A stretch of 64,000 nt of DNA. Source: Aquatica leii. Lineage: Eukaryota; Arthropoda; Insecta; Coleoptera; Lampyridae. The position numbers and the translations under genes are program-made. The stretch is from positions 125,296,895 through 125,360,894 of the forward strand of contig CM069434.1 of the NCBI GenBank assembly GCA_035610365.1. Reading direction: 5' to 3'. Below are positions 22,740-34,584 of this stretch, piece after piece; positions within the stretch are counted from its first letter, which is position 1, and every line of letters begins with the position of its first letter. Under the pieces are notes generated by a model, which worked only from the letters and a program-made list of their open reading frames with translations, made no database searches and was not told the origin of the DNA.

Positions 22740-23816
22740 AGCGGGTTTTGTACAGTATTTTTCCTACGACAGTAACTTAAGTATTTTAAAAACTCGTTTA
22801 TAGGTCACAATTTCGCAAAATTTTTTTGACGTTTTTGAGCACTTATTTCAGATAAACGAAATAGTAACATACTTGATAAAAGCAAACTGTTACGTTATAA
22901 TTGTGCGTTATAATATCGCAAGGGTTTTTGACAGATGAATGTAATTGTCAACTTTCATACGTACTTAATAGTGTGAAATTGACGTCTTTCATATAGTGTC
23001 GTATGAAAACTACATTAAACAAACAATAAAACATAATGAAAGCTTATTTCAATTGACTTTGTGTTCTTTCAAATTTTTATAATTTTGAATTTTAAGATAT
23101 TAGTTTCTATTTTGTAAATAAATAAGCAAGAATAAGTAGACGTATTATAAAAGTACCAATAATAAAAATAGATTATAATTAGACTCGTTTGGTTAATTTT
23201 ATTGTTTTAATCACACAATACTAAGTAATAAATTTTATTAATCTTGCAATTAATTGAAAATATAGTTATTACAAACATTGATTCGTGCAACAATTCTAAA
23301 ACACGTCATTAATTTATTGTTATTTCTAACATAAATTAAGTATGAAATCACCGAATTTATTCAAAACCATTTTTTACACAACAAACGTTACAACAGTTAA
23401 TTTTATTACGTATTATAATTTTGTCTAACAAATTATTTTTTTATTATTTTTTAGTACTGAAATATTTAAGAAATTTCATTTGTAAATTTTAGCATTTATC
23501 TTTTCTTAATGTGGATACGTTTTAAAGCGGCTACTCAGACCCTAAATTTGGGTTAAAACGTGTTTATAGTTTTATTGACGCTATGCTTTACTTCCAACGT
23601 TGCCGCATGTCGGAAGTAACAAGTAATCTTTTAAATAACAGAAGTCACATTGAACAGTCCGTACCTGCATATATCAAGCATCATCAGCGCTAGCGGATAT
23701 ACCCTGAACTAACGGACACTTTTTGCGGGTATAAAGTGTCATAGTGACTTCCAACACAAATTTTGAATTTAGGCTTCTGATGCCCCCTAGTGTCTAAATC
23801 CGTTGAAAACAAGGCG

Positions 23817-23874
23817 AAACGTTGTCACTTCCGAAATCGGAAGTGACTACGTTATATATGAAGTGACAACGTTC
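23817..23874. repeat. Cluster of inverted GTCACTTC repeats
   Basis: GTCACTTCCG and its exact complement CGGAAGTGAC are separated by AAAT (23824-23847). The left arm, extended to AACGTTGTCACTTC, is also complementary to GAAGTGACAACGTT at about 23861-23874, so two alternative hairpins compete for one arm. Confidence 0.85.
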
Positions 23875-23912
23875 GATATATATCTGGAATGGAAGTCACT
23901 TTATACACTTTA

Positions 23913-23915
<3 letters not shown>

Positions 23916-23968
<53 letters not shown>
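23916..23968. repeat. (TA)n microsatellite, left flank of the gypsy insertion
   Basis: About 26 AT dinucleotides ending directly at the 5' LTR. Together with 31129-31190 it forms the TA run into which the gypsy element inserted. Confidence 0.95.
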
Positions 23969-23970
<2 letters not shown>

Positions 23971-24208
23971 TTATATCTAAGAATCTGTTAACACAACAGG
24001 AAATAGGTTTAATGCACTCTTACGATACTGACGTAATGCTGTAACATCAATTTGAAATTTATAAATACAAGCAAATTATAATAAATAAATTAATATACAG
24101 TTTGTCACCTTAAGTAACTACTATTCTGTAATCTCTAATAATAAATAAGAGGTTTTAATCTTGCGTTTTGTTTTTAAAAACATCAATTGGGAAACTTAAA
24201 ATATAATT
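23969..24208 (+). repeat. 5' LTR of the errantivirus-type element
   Basis: Starts AGTTATATCTAAG and ends AAAATATAATT, matching 30889-31128. An AGT...AATT start and end, rather than TG...CA, is typical of the 17.6/297 group. The only differences noticed are ATAATA versus ACAATA and TCTCTA versus TCTTTA. Confidence 0.95.
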
Positions 24209-24226
24209 GGCGCAGTCGGTAGGATT
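24208..24226 (+). promoter_or_regulatory. Primer binding site for minus-strand DNA
   Basis: TGGCGCAGTCGGTAGGAT lies directly at the LTR end. This string is the kind of primer binding site used by the 17.6/297 errantivirus group, attributed to a serine tRNA. It overlaps the last T of the LTR. Confidence 0.8.
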
Positions 24227-24612
24227 GTTAACACGGTCGTGTGTATGAACTAAAAGTGTTTATCGAAAACCAAAGTGTACGTGACCGGCGAATCCTAATT
24301 CCTTGGTTAACAACAAACTTCAGCATCCCATCAACCAAAGGCGCGAGAAGAAGAAACCCAGTTACGGCGACCAGCAGTCTAAGTGGCCAGCGAAGGTGCA
24401 TCGAGCATACGGTCGAAGGCAGCAGGAAAACGCATAAAGGTAGGCAGCTTATATTCGCATTGTTTATTATAAACACGTAAGGTACTTCCTTAAATATATT
24501 GTTTATATTTTTCCATTAATTGGAAGTTGCGTTTGCAAGACTAAATTAAAGAACAAATTTTAAACTGGAAGAATTAGTAAATTCATTAGAATCCTTAAAA
24601 TTAGAACACAAA
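24227..24612 (+). other. Untranslated leader of the errantivirus-type element
   Basis: A 386-bp GC-richer leader between the primer binding site and the gag start. AAAG/GTAGGC at about 24436 is a possible splice donor for a subgenomic env message, as errantiviruses use; the acceptor is not obvious. Short open frames here are not conserved genes. Confidence 0.5.
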
Positions 24613-25688
24613 ATGTCAGTTAATTTTCAGTTATTTAAAATTGAATTAGACACCATTCCGCTATTTGACGGAAGTGAAACACAAATCAACGCATTCTGCA
24701 TGGCTTATGAAAACATTCATACTCGTTATAAAAGTGTCGATGAACTTTAAACGGTAATTAGAGCAGCGATATTTCAAAATTTAGAGGAAAAGCTTGCGAA
24801 ATTTTGTCACCTAGAGATGATTTAATTGAATGGCCTCAAATTAAAAAAGCATTAATCGAAAATTTTTCGGATATTAGAGATCTCGAACAATTAACCGTAG
24901 AGTTTAATAATGTAAAATTAAATAAAAACGAAAATCTTGTAGAATACGGACATAGAATTAGAGCAGCATTAGGGAAATTAATTGCAAAATTAAATTTATC
25001 CGATTTATCACATAAAGCTTTTAGACAAGAAATATTGATATCAAACGCGTTAGACAGATATTTAGTAACAATACCATATCAAATTTCTATGCAAATTCGT
25101 GCAAGACAACCTAAAACTTTAGAACAGGCGGTAACGTACGCGCAAGATGAACTAAATTTTGCTCAACGTGCAGGTCAAAGCATTAATTCTTTTAGTACCA
25201 CTAGAATCGCCCCGTCTAAACCATTAACACAAAATCCATTTCAGAAAATTTCTTCTAACTTCAAACCACCACAACAAACCTTTAGACCCCCGTTTCAAAA
25301 TAACTTTCGAAATTTCAATCAGAATCCTCAATTCAATTTAAATCAAAATCAATCAAACTTTAACCAAAATCAACCACAATTTAAACAATTTAATAAACCA
25401 ATTTCTAACGTTTTTAGACCTAATCAAAATCTTAATTTACCCAAACCAACCCCAATGTCAGGTATTTCAACTGTAAGAAATTTCCTTCAAGAAACGAACC
25501 CTGAATCATTCATTTACGACGAAGAAACAAATCAATATTATGCCCCTATAAATGTAGAACAAATCGATGAATTAAATGACACTTCAAACGAAGAAAACTT
25601 TTCAATGTTAAATGAAAATACTCCCACCGACGTAACCGAATCAGAGGTAAATTTTTTAGAAGCTACCTCAACAACCGAATTAAGATGA
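24613..25688 (+). pseudogene. gag: gag of the errantivirus-type element, interrupted
   Basis: Structural protein that packages the RNA. The best start is the ATG at 24613. The frame meets a TAA at 24748-24750 and then changes frame near 24780, apparently by loss of one A in an A run. From about 24785 it is open to the TGA at 25686-25688, with the retroviral-gag-like segment IEWPQIKKALIENFSD and a long Gln/Asn/Phe-rich tail (repeated NQNQ and FNQN, about 25240-25440). No CCHC knuckle was seen, as usual in this group. The stop overlaps the pol frame, which lies at -1, consistent with the known -1 frameshift strategy. Confidence 0.85.
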
Positions 25689-28600
25689 CAGAGTGTTTAC
25701 CCTATATTAAATTGCAAAACCCACCTTTAAACATCTTGATAGACACGGGAAGTGAAATAAACATTTTAGATCCTAGAATAATTTCAAAATTTTACCCCAA
25801 TTCCACCCAACCAATAAATTTAAAAATTAATACGGCTAACGGAACTACTACGATGAAAACACTAGCAACTGTACCAATTTTCGAAGAGTTTAAAGCATCG
25901 GGAAATCTAAAATTTATTGTACTTAATTTTCACGAATTTTTTGACGGTTTAATAGGTATACGCGACTTAAAAAAATTAAAGTTTAATATCGATTTGCAAA
26001 ATAATTTACTCACACGAATAGATAATAATAATTTTCCACTCTACTATGATAAACCCGTAAAAATTAAAACTTTACCTTGCACAAAACAAATTTTAACATT
26101 ACCTTATGCTAAACCAAATCAAGACGTTTTAATACCGGAACAAGAAATCAACGGAATAAAACTAAACGAAGGTTTGTATAAAATTTTCAATGGAAATGTA
26201 AACGTTGTAATTGAAAATAATACGAACACGGAACAAGAAATAGAAATTAAAAATCTCGAGGAAGAAGCAATTGACCCACAAGATGTACAACCATTTTGTC
26301 ATTTGCAACAACCATCGCTAAAAACTTAGATAATTTGATTAGATTAGACCACATGAATTCTGAAGAACGAAGAATGATAATCAAAACATGTCGAAAGTAT
26401 ATCGACATCTTCAAGATGCCTGAAGAAAAATTAACGACAACAAACCTGGTTAAACACAAAATAACCACCAAAGACGAGGAACCCATCTTTTTAAGATCGT
26501 ATAGGACACCCTTTACGACCAAAGAAAAAATTAGAGAACATGTAACAGACATGCTGGATCAAGGGATAATTCAACCAAGCATATCGCCTTGGGGATTTCC
26601 AGTTCATCTAGTAAAGAAGAAAGTAGACGCATCGGGATTAGAAAAAACCAGAATGGTAATAGATTACAGGCAATTAAACGCCAAAACAATTGACGACAGA
26701 TATCCGTTGCCAAACATCGAAGACATCCTAGACAAATTAGGACGAGCACAATACTTTAGTGTTTTGGACTTAACATCAGGTTATCACTAAATTGAGATGG
26801 AAGCAAGCTCGAAACAAAAGACCGCATTTAATACCGAATTTGGACATTTCGAATTCAATCGCATGCCGTTTGGTTTGAAGAACGCTCCAGCAACGTTCCA
26901 AAGAATGATGAATAACGTGCTAAGCGAATTATTAAACACGCATTGCCTTGTATACCTAGACGACATAATTATTTTTTCTCCTAACCTGGAAGAACATCGA
27001 AAATCTTTAGAAAAGGTATTCCAAAAACTACAGCTGCATAATTTGAAACTGCAACTGGATAAATGTGAATTTTGTAAAAGAGAAACAGAATTTCTAGGAC
27101 ATGTTATCACTGAAAAAGGAATTAGACCCAACCCAAAGAAAGTAGAATCAATAAAAAATTACCCAATACCGCGTAGCCAAAAAGAAATTAAAGCATTTTT
27201 AGGACTTCTGGGATATTATCGTAAATTTATCAAAGATTTCGCTAAAATTACAAGACCTTTAACAAAGAGACTAAGAAAAAATTCAGAACTTCAAATTGAT
27301 GACGAGTATATCGAAACAATTAATAAATGTAAAATACTTCTAACAAACGACCCAGTTCTAAAATATCCTGACATGAACAAAGAGTTCACCTTAACAACAG
27401 ATGCATCCAATGAAGCAATAGGAGCAGTCTTAACACAAGAGAACCACCCAATGGCGTACGCATCAAGAACCCTCAACGATGCGGAAAAGAATTACAGTAC
27501 CATTAAAAAAGAACTTTTGTCAATCGTATGGGCAACTAAATATTTTAGACCATACCTATATGGAAACCGATTTACAATAGAGACCGACCATAAACCACTG
27601 ACATGGCTATTCTCACTGAAAGAAGCAAATTCCAAACTAACCAGATGGAAACTCAGTTTAATGGAGTATAACTATGACTTAAAGTACAAAAAAGGCAAAG
27701 AAAATTATGTGGCGGATGCCTTGTCAAGACCACCGAAAGACGTTTACGTAAATGATATAGATTTCGAAACACTAATAGCGAACGCAGATGGACCCACAGA
27801 TGAAGACATAGCCGAATTAGATGAAATACTTCAAAACATGGGATCGGAAGAACCAATAGAAGACAACGCAACAATCCATACGTCATCTGGAGATGTACAA
27901 ATAGAAATCCCATATAAAGAAACACCAATAAATATGACAAAAAACCAAATACTATTTGACACCCACCGAAGTAGTCCGGACGCGATTATAAAACATATCA
28001 ACTTATTTGATAACACCAAAAAGAGAATCTACTGTAATTTACCTTATGGATTTAACGACCAAGATATTTTAAAAACACAAAAAGAAATTCTTCAACCCAA
28101 TACCAATTTTAGCATTTATTTCAAAAACCGTAAAATGGAAAGAGATATATTAAGAATAATAAGAGAAAACTTTAATAATACCGTAAAACTAAACATTAGT
28201 AATAAATTATTAGAAGACATTGAAGACAAGAACGAACAAAGAAGATTGATGGAATATTATCATACTGGAAAAACCAAACATCGTGGAATTAACGAAACAA
28301 CTAGATCATTGAAACAATTGTATTACTGGCCAAACCTAGAAACTAATATAACAAAATATATTAATAACTGCGACGTGTGCAACGTATCTAAAATTGATCG
28401 TAACCCACAGAAATTGCCAATAGCACTAACGCCAACAGCAGATAAACCCTTCCAAATAATACACTCAGATTTGTTATTTATTAATCAAAAAATTATACTC
28501 GCTATGGTAGATGCATTTTCAAAATATGGACAAGCATACGTATTACCTAATCGAAATTCGAAAACAATATTGGAATATCTAACATTATTCATGTCCCATC

Positions 28601-29262
28601 ACGGCATATTTTCTAAATTAGTCACAGACAACGACCCCTCCTTTTGTAACAATCTTATTTCAGAATTTCTTAACACCCATCAAATTAAACACCATAAAAT
28701 TTGTACTGAAAATTCAAAGTCCAACGGAATTGTCGAACGATTTAATTCCTCCCTAATCGAATCATTAAGGGTATCAAACGTTGAAAAATCAAAACTTTCA
28801 TTTGAGACTCAATTACGCATTGCAATAACATCATATAACAACAGTATTCACACGACAACTAAATTTACACCATTTCAAATAATTAACGGAAATGAAAGAA
28901 ACATTTTACCTTTTGACCAGACCATCAATAAAATAACTGAAGACTACATATGCGAGAGAGATAAAACCACAAACTTAATTAACCAGCAAGTGAAAGAAAA
29001 CATAGTAAATCTAATCTAAGAAATGGAAATAAAAGCAAAAGAAAAGGTGCAGCAGAAACAACCCGAAAATAAACTAGAAGAACACAAACCACAACAAATA
29101 GTCTATGTTCGAAGGAACAAACAGAGAAATAAACTCGCACCCTATGCCACCAAAGTTAAACTACAAAATGTAACCGATAATACAGTGACATTCAAAAACA
29201 AAAGAAATACAGACACTAAGCTTAAAAGGGACGTAATCAAAAGAACTAAGAAGTATATGTTG
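25685..29262 (+). pseudogene. pol: pol of the errantivirus-type element (protease, RT, RNase H, integrase), interrupted
   Basis: Protease: NILIDTGSEINIL (about 25733-25771). RT: MVIDYRQLNAKTIDDRYPLP, FGLKNAPATFQR, and catalytic YLDD at 26953-26964. RNase H: TTDASNEAIGAVL and ETDHKPLTWLF. Integrase: zinc-binding HTGKTKH...CDVC, then the D, D, E blocks HSDLLF, TDNDPS and GIVERFN, all with the catalytic residues present. C-terminal domain: about 29080-29160 (KLAPYATKVKL). Breaks: a frame change between protease and RT (about 26280-26300), a TAA at 26788-26790 just after the RT SGYH block, and a TAA at 29017-29019 before the integrase C-terminal domain. Otherwise it is very well preserved. Confidence 0.92.
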
Positions 29263-30964
29263 TTGCAGGATGAAGAAATAGAAGTAAAAGAACTAAAGAA
29301 CTATATATTACCATTAGAATTAGGAAAGGCTTATAACCACCTTTTTAACCATAAACTAGTTTTTAGCGTAGAACATAAGGACTTGAATTTATTAATTTTT
29401 AATTTAACCGCGCAACATATGTTAATCTTAGATAAAGTTACAGAAATTAAGCATCATAAAAAATTCAATCACTTTATTTCCGAACACGACATAAACGTTA
29501 TTAAGTTACTTACACAATCAAAAAATCGAATTGAAACAATTTCCAAAAAGTATGAGAATTTTATGATTCCCGTTAGAAATAAACGATCTCCCTTCAATTT
29601 TATCGGCAAAACAGCCAACTGGCTCTTTGGACTAATGGACGACGATGAAAAACAAAAAATTTATCATGCTATAGAAATACTCAATGTAAATCAAAATAAT
29701 GTTATAAACAATATTAACCACCGAACCTCATTATTGCAAAATACAATTACACAACTAAAAGATTTAATTAATGTTACTAACAATAATATGAAATTAATTG
29801 AAAAACATTTAAATCATCTCCATGACGAAATAGAACTTTTCAACAGATATTTGTTATTACTTGAAACCGTTACCATTTTAGAAACTAATATAAGTGAAGT
29901 AGACACCTTTATAAACGAGTTGCAACAATCCATTGTATTAGGCTTCAGAAACCAATTGCATCCCTTTCTATTGCCGTATCCACAGCTATGCAAAGAACTA
30001 AGTCATTTAAGACGTTTATATCCAAATGGAATATTAAATTTAGTAAATGATCATTATTATTACTCAATTCTTTCGGTTAAAATTGGATTAGATTTGGAAA
30101 AAACTGTAATTTCTGTAGAATTTCCAATAGTGGAAAATAGTAGTCTGACCCTATATCAAATTGTGAAGGTACCTTACGGCGAAACGTATGTGTTAGAACA
30201 ATGCGAGTATTTAGCGTGGTCCTACAATAAATCAATATGTGTGAAAGACTTTTTTTCTTGTAGAAAATAATTATATAATTAAGAGTAGCGTTTATTTGAA
30301 AAATAGTAGTGATTGCATGAATAACCTTCTACAAAACAAAATCGAATGTTGTTCAATAGTTAAAATCAAACAAACTGATAACGAGTTAATAGTATTAAAT
30401 GAAGCAAATTACATACTAATAACAGATAAAGTAAATTTGTTAAATTATCAATGTAAATCAAAAGGAACAATTAGCATAAGTAAAACCTCATTGATTAAAC
30501 TACCACTAAACTGTTCAATTAAATTCAACAATCAATTGTATATTAACACTAAAGATAAATTGTACCGAGAAATGAAGTTACCCAAAATATCTTTACAAAT
30601 TGAAAACACGGTTAATGAAAAACCGTTCGAACTAACAAAAGTAAATATGAATGATAACTTTAAAAATCAAATCATTAAAGATGAATTAATGTACCAAAAG
30701 GAAATTCCTTTTAATTATCAGTTTTCCCATTATTTTATAATATGTTGTATAATAATTTTGACTGTTTTAGTAATGTATAAAAATAAGGGTAAAATATTAA
30801 ACAAACTCAAGAATCTAAGAAATGGAAATACGGCAGAACCGCAAAGTAATCAAAAGCCCGAAGACGGTCTTCAATCTCAGCCCGGAGGAGTTATATCTAA
30901 GAATCTGTTAACACAACAGGAAATAGGTTTAATGCACTCTTACGATACTGACGTAATGCTGTAA
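29263..30964 (+). pseudogene. env: env-like gene of the errantivirus-type element, interrupted
   Basis: Envelope-type membrane fusion protein, related in known errantiviruses to the baculovirus F family. A furin-like RNKR (29575-29586) is followed by a hydrophobic FNFIG...WLFG segment, the usual cleavage site plus fusion peptide. The next region is Asn-rich and helical with heptad-like leucines. A single membrane segment (FIICCIIILTVLVMY, about 30734-30778) lies near the C-terminus, with a short basic cytoplasmic tail. The frame is broken near 30252-30258 by one extra base in a T run (stop at 30268-30270); the second part is open to 30964 and ends inside the 3' LTR. There is no clear signal peptide, and the N-terminal part is continuous with pol, so the env start is uncertain and normally depends on splicing. 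Confidence 0.85.
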
Positions 30965-31125
30965 CATCAATTTGAAATTTATAAATACAAGCAAATTACA
31001 ATAAATAAATTAATATACAGTTTGTCACCTTAAGTAACTACTATTCTGTAATCTTTAATAATAAATAAGAGGTTTTAATCTTGCGTTTTGTTTTTAAAAA
31101 CATCAATTGGGAAACTTAAAATATA

Positions 31126-31128
<3 letters not shown>
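30889..31128 (+). repeat. 3' LTR of the errantivirus-type element
   Basis: 240 bp, about 99% identical to the 5' LTR. The env-like frame runs 76 bp into it. Followed directly by (TA)n. Confidence 0.95.

Positions 31129-31190
<62 letters not shown>
31129..31190. repeat. (TA)n microsatellite, right flank of the gypsy insertion
   Basis: About 30 TA dinucleotides. On the minus strand it follows the LINE coding end, so the gypsy element inserted into a TA run belonging to, or next to, the LINE 3' region. Confidence 0.95.
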
Positions 31191-31194
<4 letters not shown>

Positions 31195-31195
31195 T

Positions 31196-31751
31196 ATAAA
31201 ATAACCAAATCATATTTTGAACTTATATAAACTTAACTACATAATCCTTCTATTTCTAATAGACGTATTTTTAACTGTTTTCTATACAATTTGTCTGGTA
31301 AAGATAGGAGTGAAAAAACTAAATTTAAAAAATAAGGCGCATTATACGCAAAACAGCATTTGAATTTTGTGATGGTGTGTGTTGGTATACTGTAATTTTT
31401 ATTCCGAATGTTAAGATCATGTTGTTGTGATCTCAATACCAACTCATTAAACAAATATAAAGGACATTTAAAGTAAATTAATTTGTATAAAAAGACACAA
31501 TAGATATACTTCGATCTTTGTTTGGTGTTTAGTTCTCCTTTTGCATTTAAGTAAGGAGTAATGTGATCTTTAAAAGGAACGTTGTAAGCAAATCTGATGC
31601 AAGCATTTTGAATCTTTTGTATTTTATCCTTATTGTATTGAGTTAAGTAGTTGTAGTATACGCAGCAACAGTAATCTAGGGTGGGATAAATCAAACTTTT
31701 TATTAGATTAATCTTGATATTGGAGCTTAATGAATATTTTAATCTATTTAA
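31196..31751 (-). pseudogene. LINE ORF2, C-terminal part (outer LINE)
   Basis: 31233-31754 on the minus strand encodes the region after the RT domain of a CR1/jockey-type LINE: LIKSLIYPTLDYCCCVYYN, KIQKIQNACIRFAYN, and a C-terminus ending RKQLKIRLLEIEGLCS at a natural-looking stop. This continues the RT part at 38106-38903; the Mag-like element lies between (duplication CATTT at 31752-31756 and 38101-38105). No RNase H domain follows. The coding piece is intact from just after the insertion point to the stop. Confidence 0.85.
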
Positions 31752-31756
31752 CATTT

Positions 31757-31939
31757 TGTGGTATCCTCAGTAGAAACACAGCTTTAGCTGTAGTAGTAAG
31801 TTGCTAACTTCACACGAAAGAAAATGGTTGCGTTACTTTTCAAAGTTACTTTTTGTAGTTTGTAGTGTATTAGAATAATGTATATGTAAGATGATAAAGG
31901 ACAAAATAAACGATGTAACAAATGTGTACAATTACAACA
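31757..31939 (+). repeat. 5' LTR of the Mag-like element
   Basis: 183 bp, begins TGTGGTATCC and ends ATTACAACA; no difference was seen from 37918-38100. ACAAAATAAACG near the end could serve as polyadenylation signal (AATAAA). Confidence 0.95.
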
Positions 31940-31940
31940 A

Positions 31941-31958
31941 ATTGGCGACGATGTGAAA
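31941..31958 (+). promoter_or_regulatory. Primer binding site of the Mag-like element
   Basis: ATTGGCGACGATGTGAAA two bases after the LTR. TTGGCGAC-type sites directly after the LTR are common in Mag-like and related Ty3/gypsy elements. Confidence 0.7.
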
Positions 31959-32947
31959 ATTATAAAAGTGCACGTGACAACGTACGTAACTCGCGTAAGT
32001 ACATGCACGTGTTTTTGTCATTATTTTTTCAACCAAATACTTGCCGAGTTCAATGCCCCATTAAACGTTAAGTACCGTTAACACCGTAAAACCTCAACGG
32101 TTGTGTTTTTCAATAATTTTTTCAACTTGACACAAGGAATTTCTATTACAATTTCAATAAATATGGATGCCGAACAGCTGAAACAAATTTTGGGAGTTTT
32201 CGCCGAAACTATTACAACCACCCAGCAACACCTAGTCGAACAACTTCTAAATAGACCAGCCACTACTTCCGACTCAGTATTAAATATTGCTCCATTCGAA
32301 AACTACGATGCAAAAAAAGAAAAATTTACATGCTACCTAGAACGATTTGATAACCACCTTGCTGTTAAAAATGTCACCGATACATCAAAAAAAGCACAAC
32401 TTCTGTGTGCATCAATTGGGTCAATTCATTACAATAACTTATCAGCATTCTTGGGGACAAATCACCAAGTCAAAGATGTACCATACGAAGACCTTGTCGA
32501 CAATTTCAGAAAAATGCTCGCACCAAAAACCAACAGTGTCGTGGCTCAACATTATTTTTTATCGTGTTATCAAGCTGAGAAAGAATCTGTCGCCGAGTAT
32601 GTTGCCACATTACAAAGAAACTTAACAGATTGTAATTTCCATGTAGAGTGTTCGTGTAAACAAAAGGTATCGGTTGCCGAAATTTTTCTTCGGACACAAT
32701 TTATTCGAGTTTTAAGAGACAATTATATTCGAGAACAATTACTGCAAACGGATGTTACCAAATTTCATGACATTGTGGACAAGGCGGTTTTAGAAGGGTC
32801 GCGCATTCAAAGCAAAGAAGTAATGAAACAAACAAACCCTGCGGTCGTGTCGGAAAGCGGAAGTGACGTGAACAAACTGTCGCAGGTTCGCCATTCTCGG
32901 TCCCGCCGTGAGAAAAGTCGAAATCGTTCCCGTAATCGCGACCGAAT

Positions 32948-34488
32948 ATCAAATTATCATCTACAACAGAATAAGTTCAGTAATACTTAGAGATATTCCA
33001 GTCGAACAAGCGGGTTTCAGACCTAAACGGAGCTGCACCGACCAAGTATTATCACTAACTACATATATCGAAGCCGGTTTTCAAAGAAAACTAAAAAGTT
33101 CTGTCGCATTCATTGATTTGTCAGCAGCGTATGATACCGTATGGAGGGAAGGAGTTATATACAAATTCCTACGCAAAATTCTCTGTAAATTCACATCAAG
33201 ATTAATAGAAAACATGCTTAACGACAGAGTTTTTCAGGTGATAATGGGATCAGAAATCAGCACACCCAGAAAGCTTAAGAATGGACTGCCGCAAGGATCA
33301 GTACTTTCGCCATTGTTGTTTAGCCTATATATAGCGGACATGCCCGAAACAAGATCAACAAAGTTTGGATACGCCGACGATTAGGCTCTAACCACTCAAA
33401 CTAAATTAATAGAAGAAGCCGAAGAAAATCTTACCAATGACTTAAACGTAATGGGAAGTTTCTTTCGAAAATGGAGGCTGCAACCTAATGCTTCAAAAAC
33501 AGAAGTAACCTGCTTTCATTTAAATAACAAAATGTCTGATAGAAAACTTACAGTCTACTTTGATAACACCTTACTTAATCACAATAAAAATCCAAAATAC
33601 TTAGGTATCACTCTTGATAGAACGTTAAGCTTTAATGTACATCTAACTAACACTGCGGAAAAATTAAAGACCAGAAATAACATTATTCAGAAACTATGTG
33701 GCTCGACATGGGGAACATCAGCATCCACACTGAGATTGTCAGCCCTAGGCCTTGTCTACTCAGCCGTGGAGTACTGCGCACCAGTGTGGCTTAACAGTGC
33801 TCACGTGAAAAAGATAGATGCGCAACTGAACAACACCATGAGAATGATCGCTGGCGTAATCAAATCCACCCCAACTCAATGGCTACCGGTATTAAGCGAC
33901 ATTTCACCACCTCATCTACACCGAATCAATTTGCTGACAAACGAATACAAGAAGATACTTAACAACATAGAGCTTCCAATCCATAATTATATTGAAGACG
34001 CCAACAAAAATCGACTACGCTTTAGAAAACCACCAACAAACACAGATGCTGAGTTTAACATCACAAGCAGATGGGTGCACGAATGGTCTAAAGCTCAGCC
34101 AAACAGCAACTTGCCCTGCATAACAGAAACCCCCCCTGGCTTCAATCTACCACGCAAAACCTGGTGTACATTAAACCGCATTAGGACCCAACACGGCAGA
34201 TGTGCATACTTTTTAAACAAATGGGGAAAACTACCATCCCCCTCATGCGACTGCGGAGAGGACCAAACGATTGCAGACATAATAGAAGAATGTCCCCAAC
34301 GATCATACCAAGGCAGCCCCGAAGAGTTTCTGCTTGCAACGCCAGATGCTATAGAATATATAAATAACCTGAATGTTTGTTTGTAAATTTACCTAAGTTT
34401 GCTATATTTGTTATTGTTATATACTTAAATGTGTCGAAACGCCATACGCTAAATAATAAAATAAATAAATAAATAAAATCAAATTATC
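32948..34488 (+). mobile_element. 5'-truncated LINE inserted in the Mag-like gag, with 11-bp duplication
   Basis: ATCAAATTATC at 32948-32958 is repeated at 34478-34488, and gag coding continues on both sides. The LINE body is 32959-34477: RT C-terminal half, post-RT region, 3' UTR and an AAAT-repeat tail with AATAAA signals. Because the Mag-like insertion is itself very recent, this LINE copied even later, making it the youngest datable event here. Confidence 0.95.
32959..34386 (+). pseudogene. LINE ORF2 fragment (jockey-like RT and post-RT region)
   Basis: Starts inside the fingers of RT (VEQAGFRPKRSCTDQ), then FIDLSAAYDTV, NGLPQGSVLSPLLFSLYIAD, and the catalytic YADD at 33370-33381. A TAG at 33382-33384 follows immediately, where relatives have an amino acid (YADDxAL). 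The same frame is then open for 333 codons: KTEVTCFHLNN, YLGITLDRTLSF, then the C-terminal Cys block CDCGEDQTIADIIEECP typical of jockey-type LINEs, ending at 34384-34386. Endonuclease and N-terminal RT are missing through 5' truncation. Confidence 0.92.
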
Positions 34489-34584
34489 GTAGTAAATCGA
34501 TGTCTCGCCGTTCTTTGTCGCGTTCATCATCATCACGGGACTATCGAAATCAGCCAAATAGGACAAAAGTAGATTATCGAGCAC

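Larger units (their letters stand above)
20385..23905. mobile_element. Candidate non-autonomous element bounded by TA runs and CACTTCC motifs
   Basis: A 3.5-kb non-coding block flanked on both sides by (TA)n. Short related motifs (GTCACTTCC, GACTTCC, TCACTTCC or their complements) cluster near both ends: about 20393, 20428, 20570 and 20619 on the left; about 23604, 23641, 23747, 23824, 23838, 23861 and 23891 on the right. None were noticed in the 3 kb between. Subterminal repeat clusters of this kind are typical of non-autonomous DNA elements. It has no recognisable transposase and no clear terminal inverted repeat. The interior is AT-rich, with one strong hairpin at 22648-22739. Confidence 0.35.
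23969..31128 (+). mobile_element. Errantivirus-type gypsy LTR retrotransposon with env-like gene
   Basis: A complete LTR-to-LTR element of 7160 bp: 5' LTR, primer binding site, leader, gag, pol and env-like region, 3' LTR. The LTRs are 240 bp each and differ at about two positions, so insertion was recent. Both flanks are (TA)n. Errantiviruses (17.6, 297, gypsy) are known to prefer TA-rich YR sites, which fits, but the 4-6 bp duplication cannot be placed inside the TA run. All genes are interrupted, so this copy is defective as assembled. Confidence 0.95.

Noticed and set aside
23803-23991. Open frame running through the (AT)n run
   Set aside because: Half of it is a Tyr-Ile repeat from the microsatellite; no gene evidence.
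24228-24480. Overlapping frames on both strands in the gypsy leader
   Set aside because: Leader sequence of an LTR element; no similarity to known proteins and no conserved start context.
24748-29019. Reassignment of TAA to glutamine as an explanation for the errantivirus stops
   Set aside because: Other genes here end at TAA where their families end, and insect nuclear genomes use the standard code.
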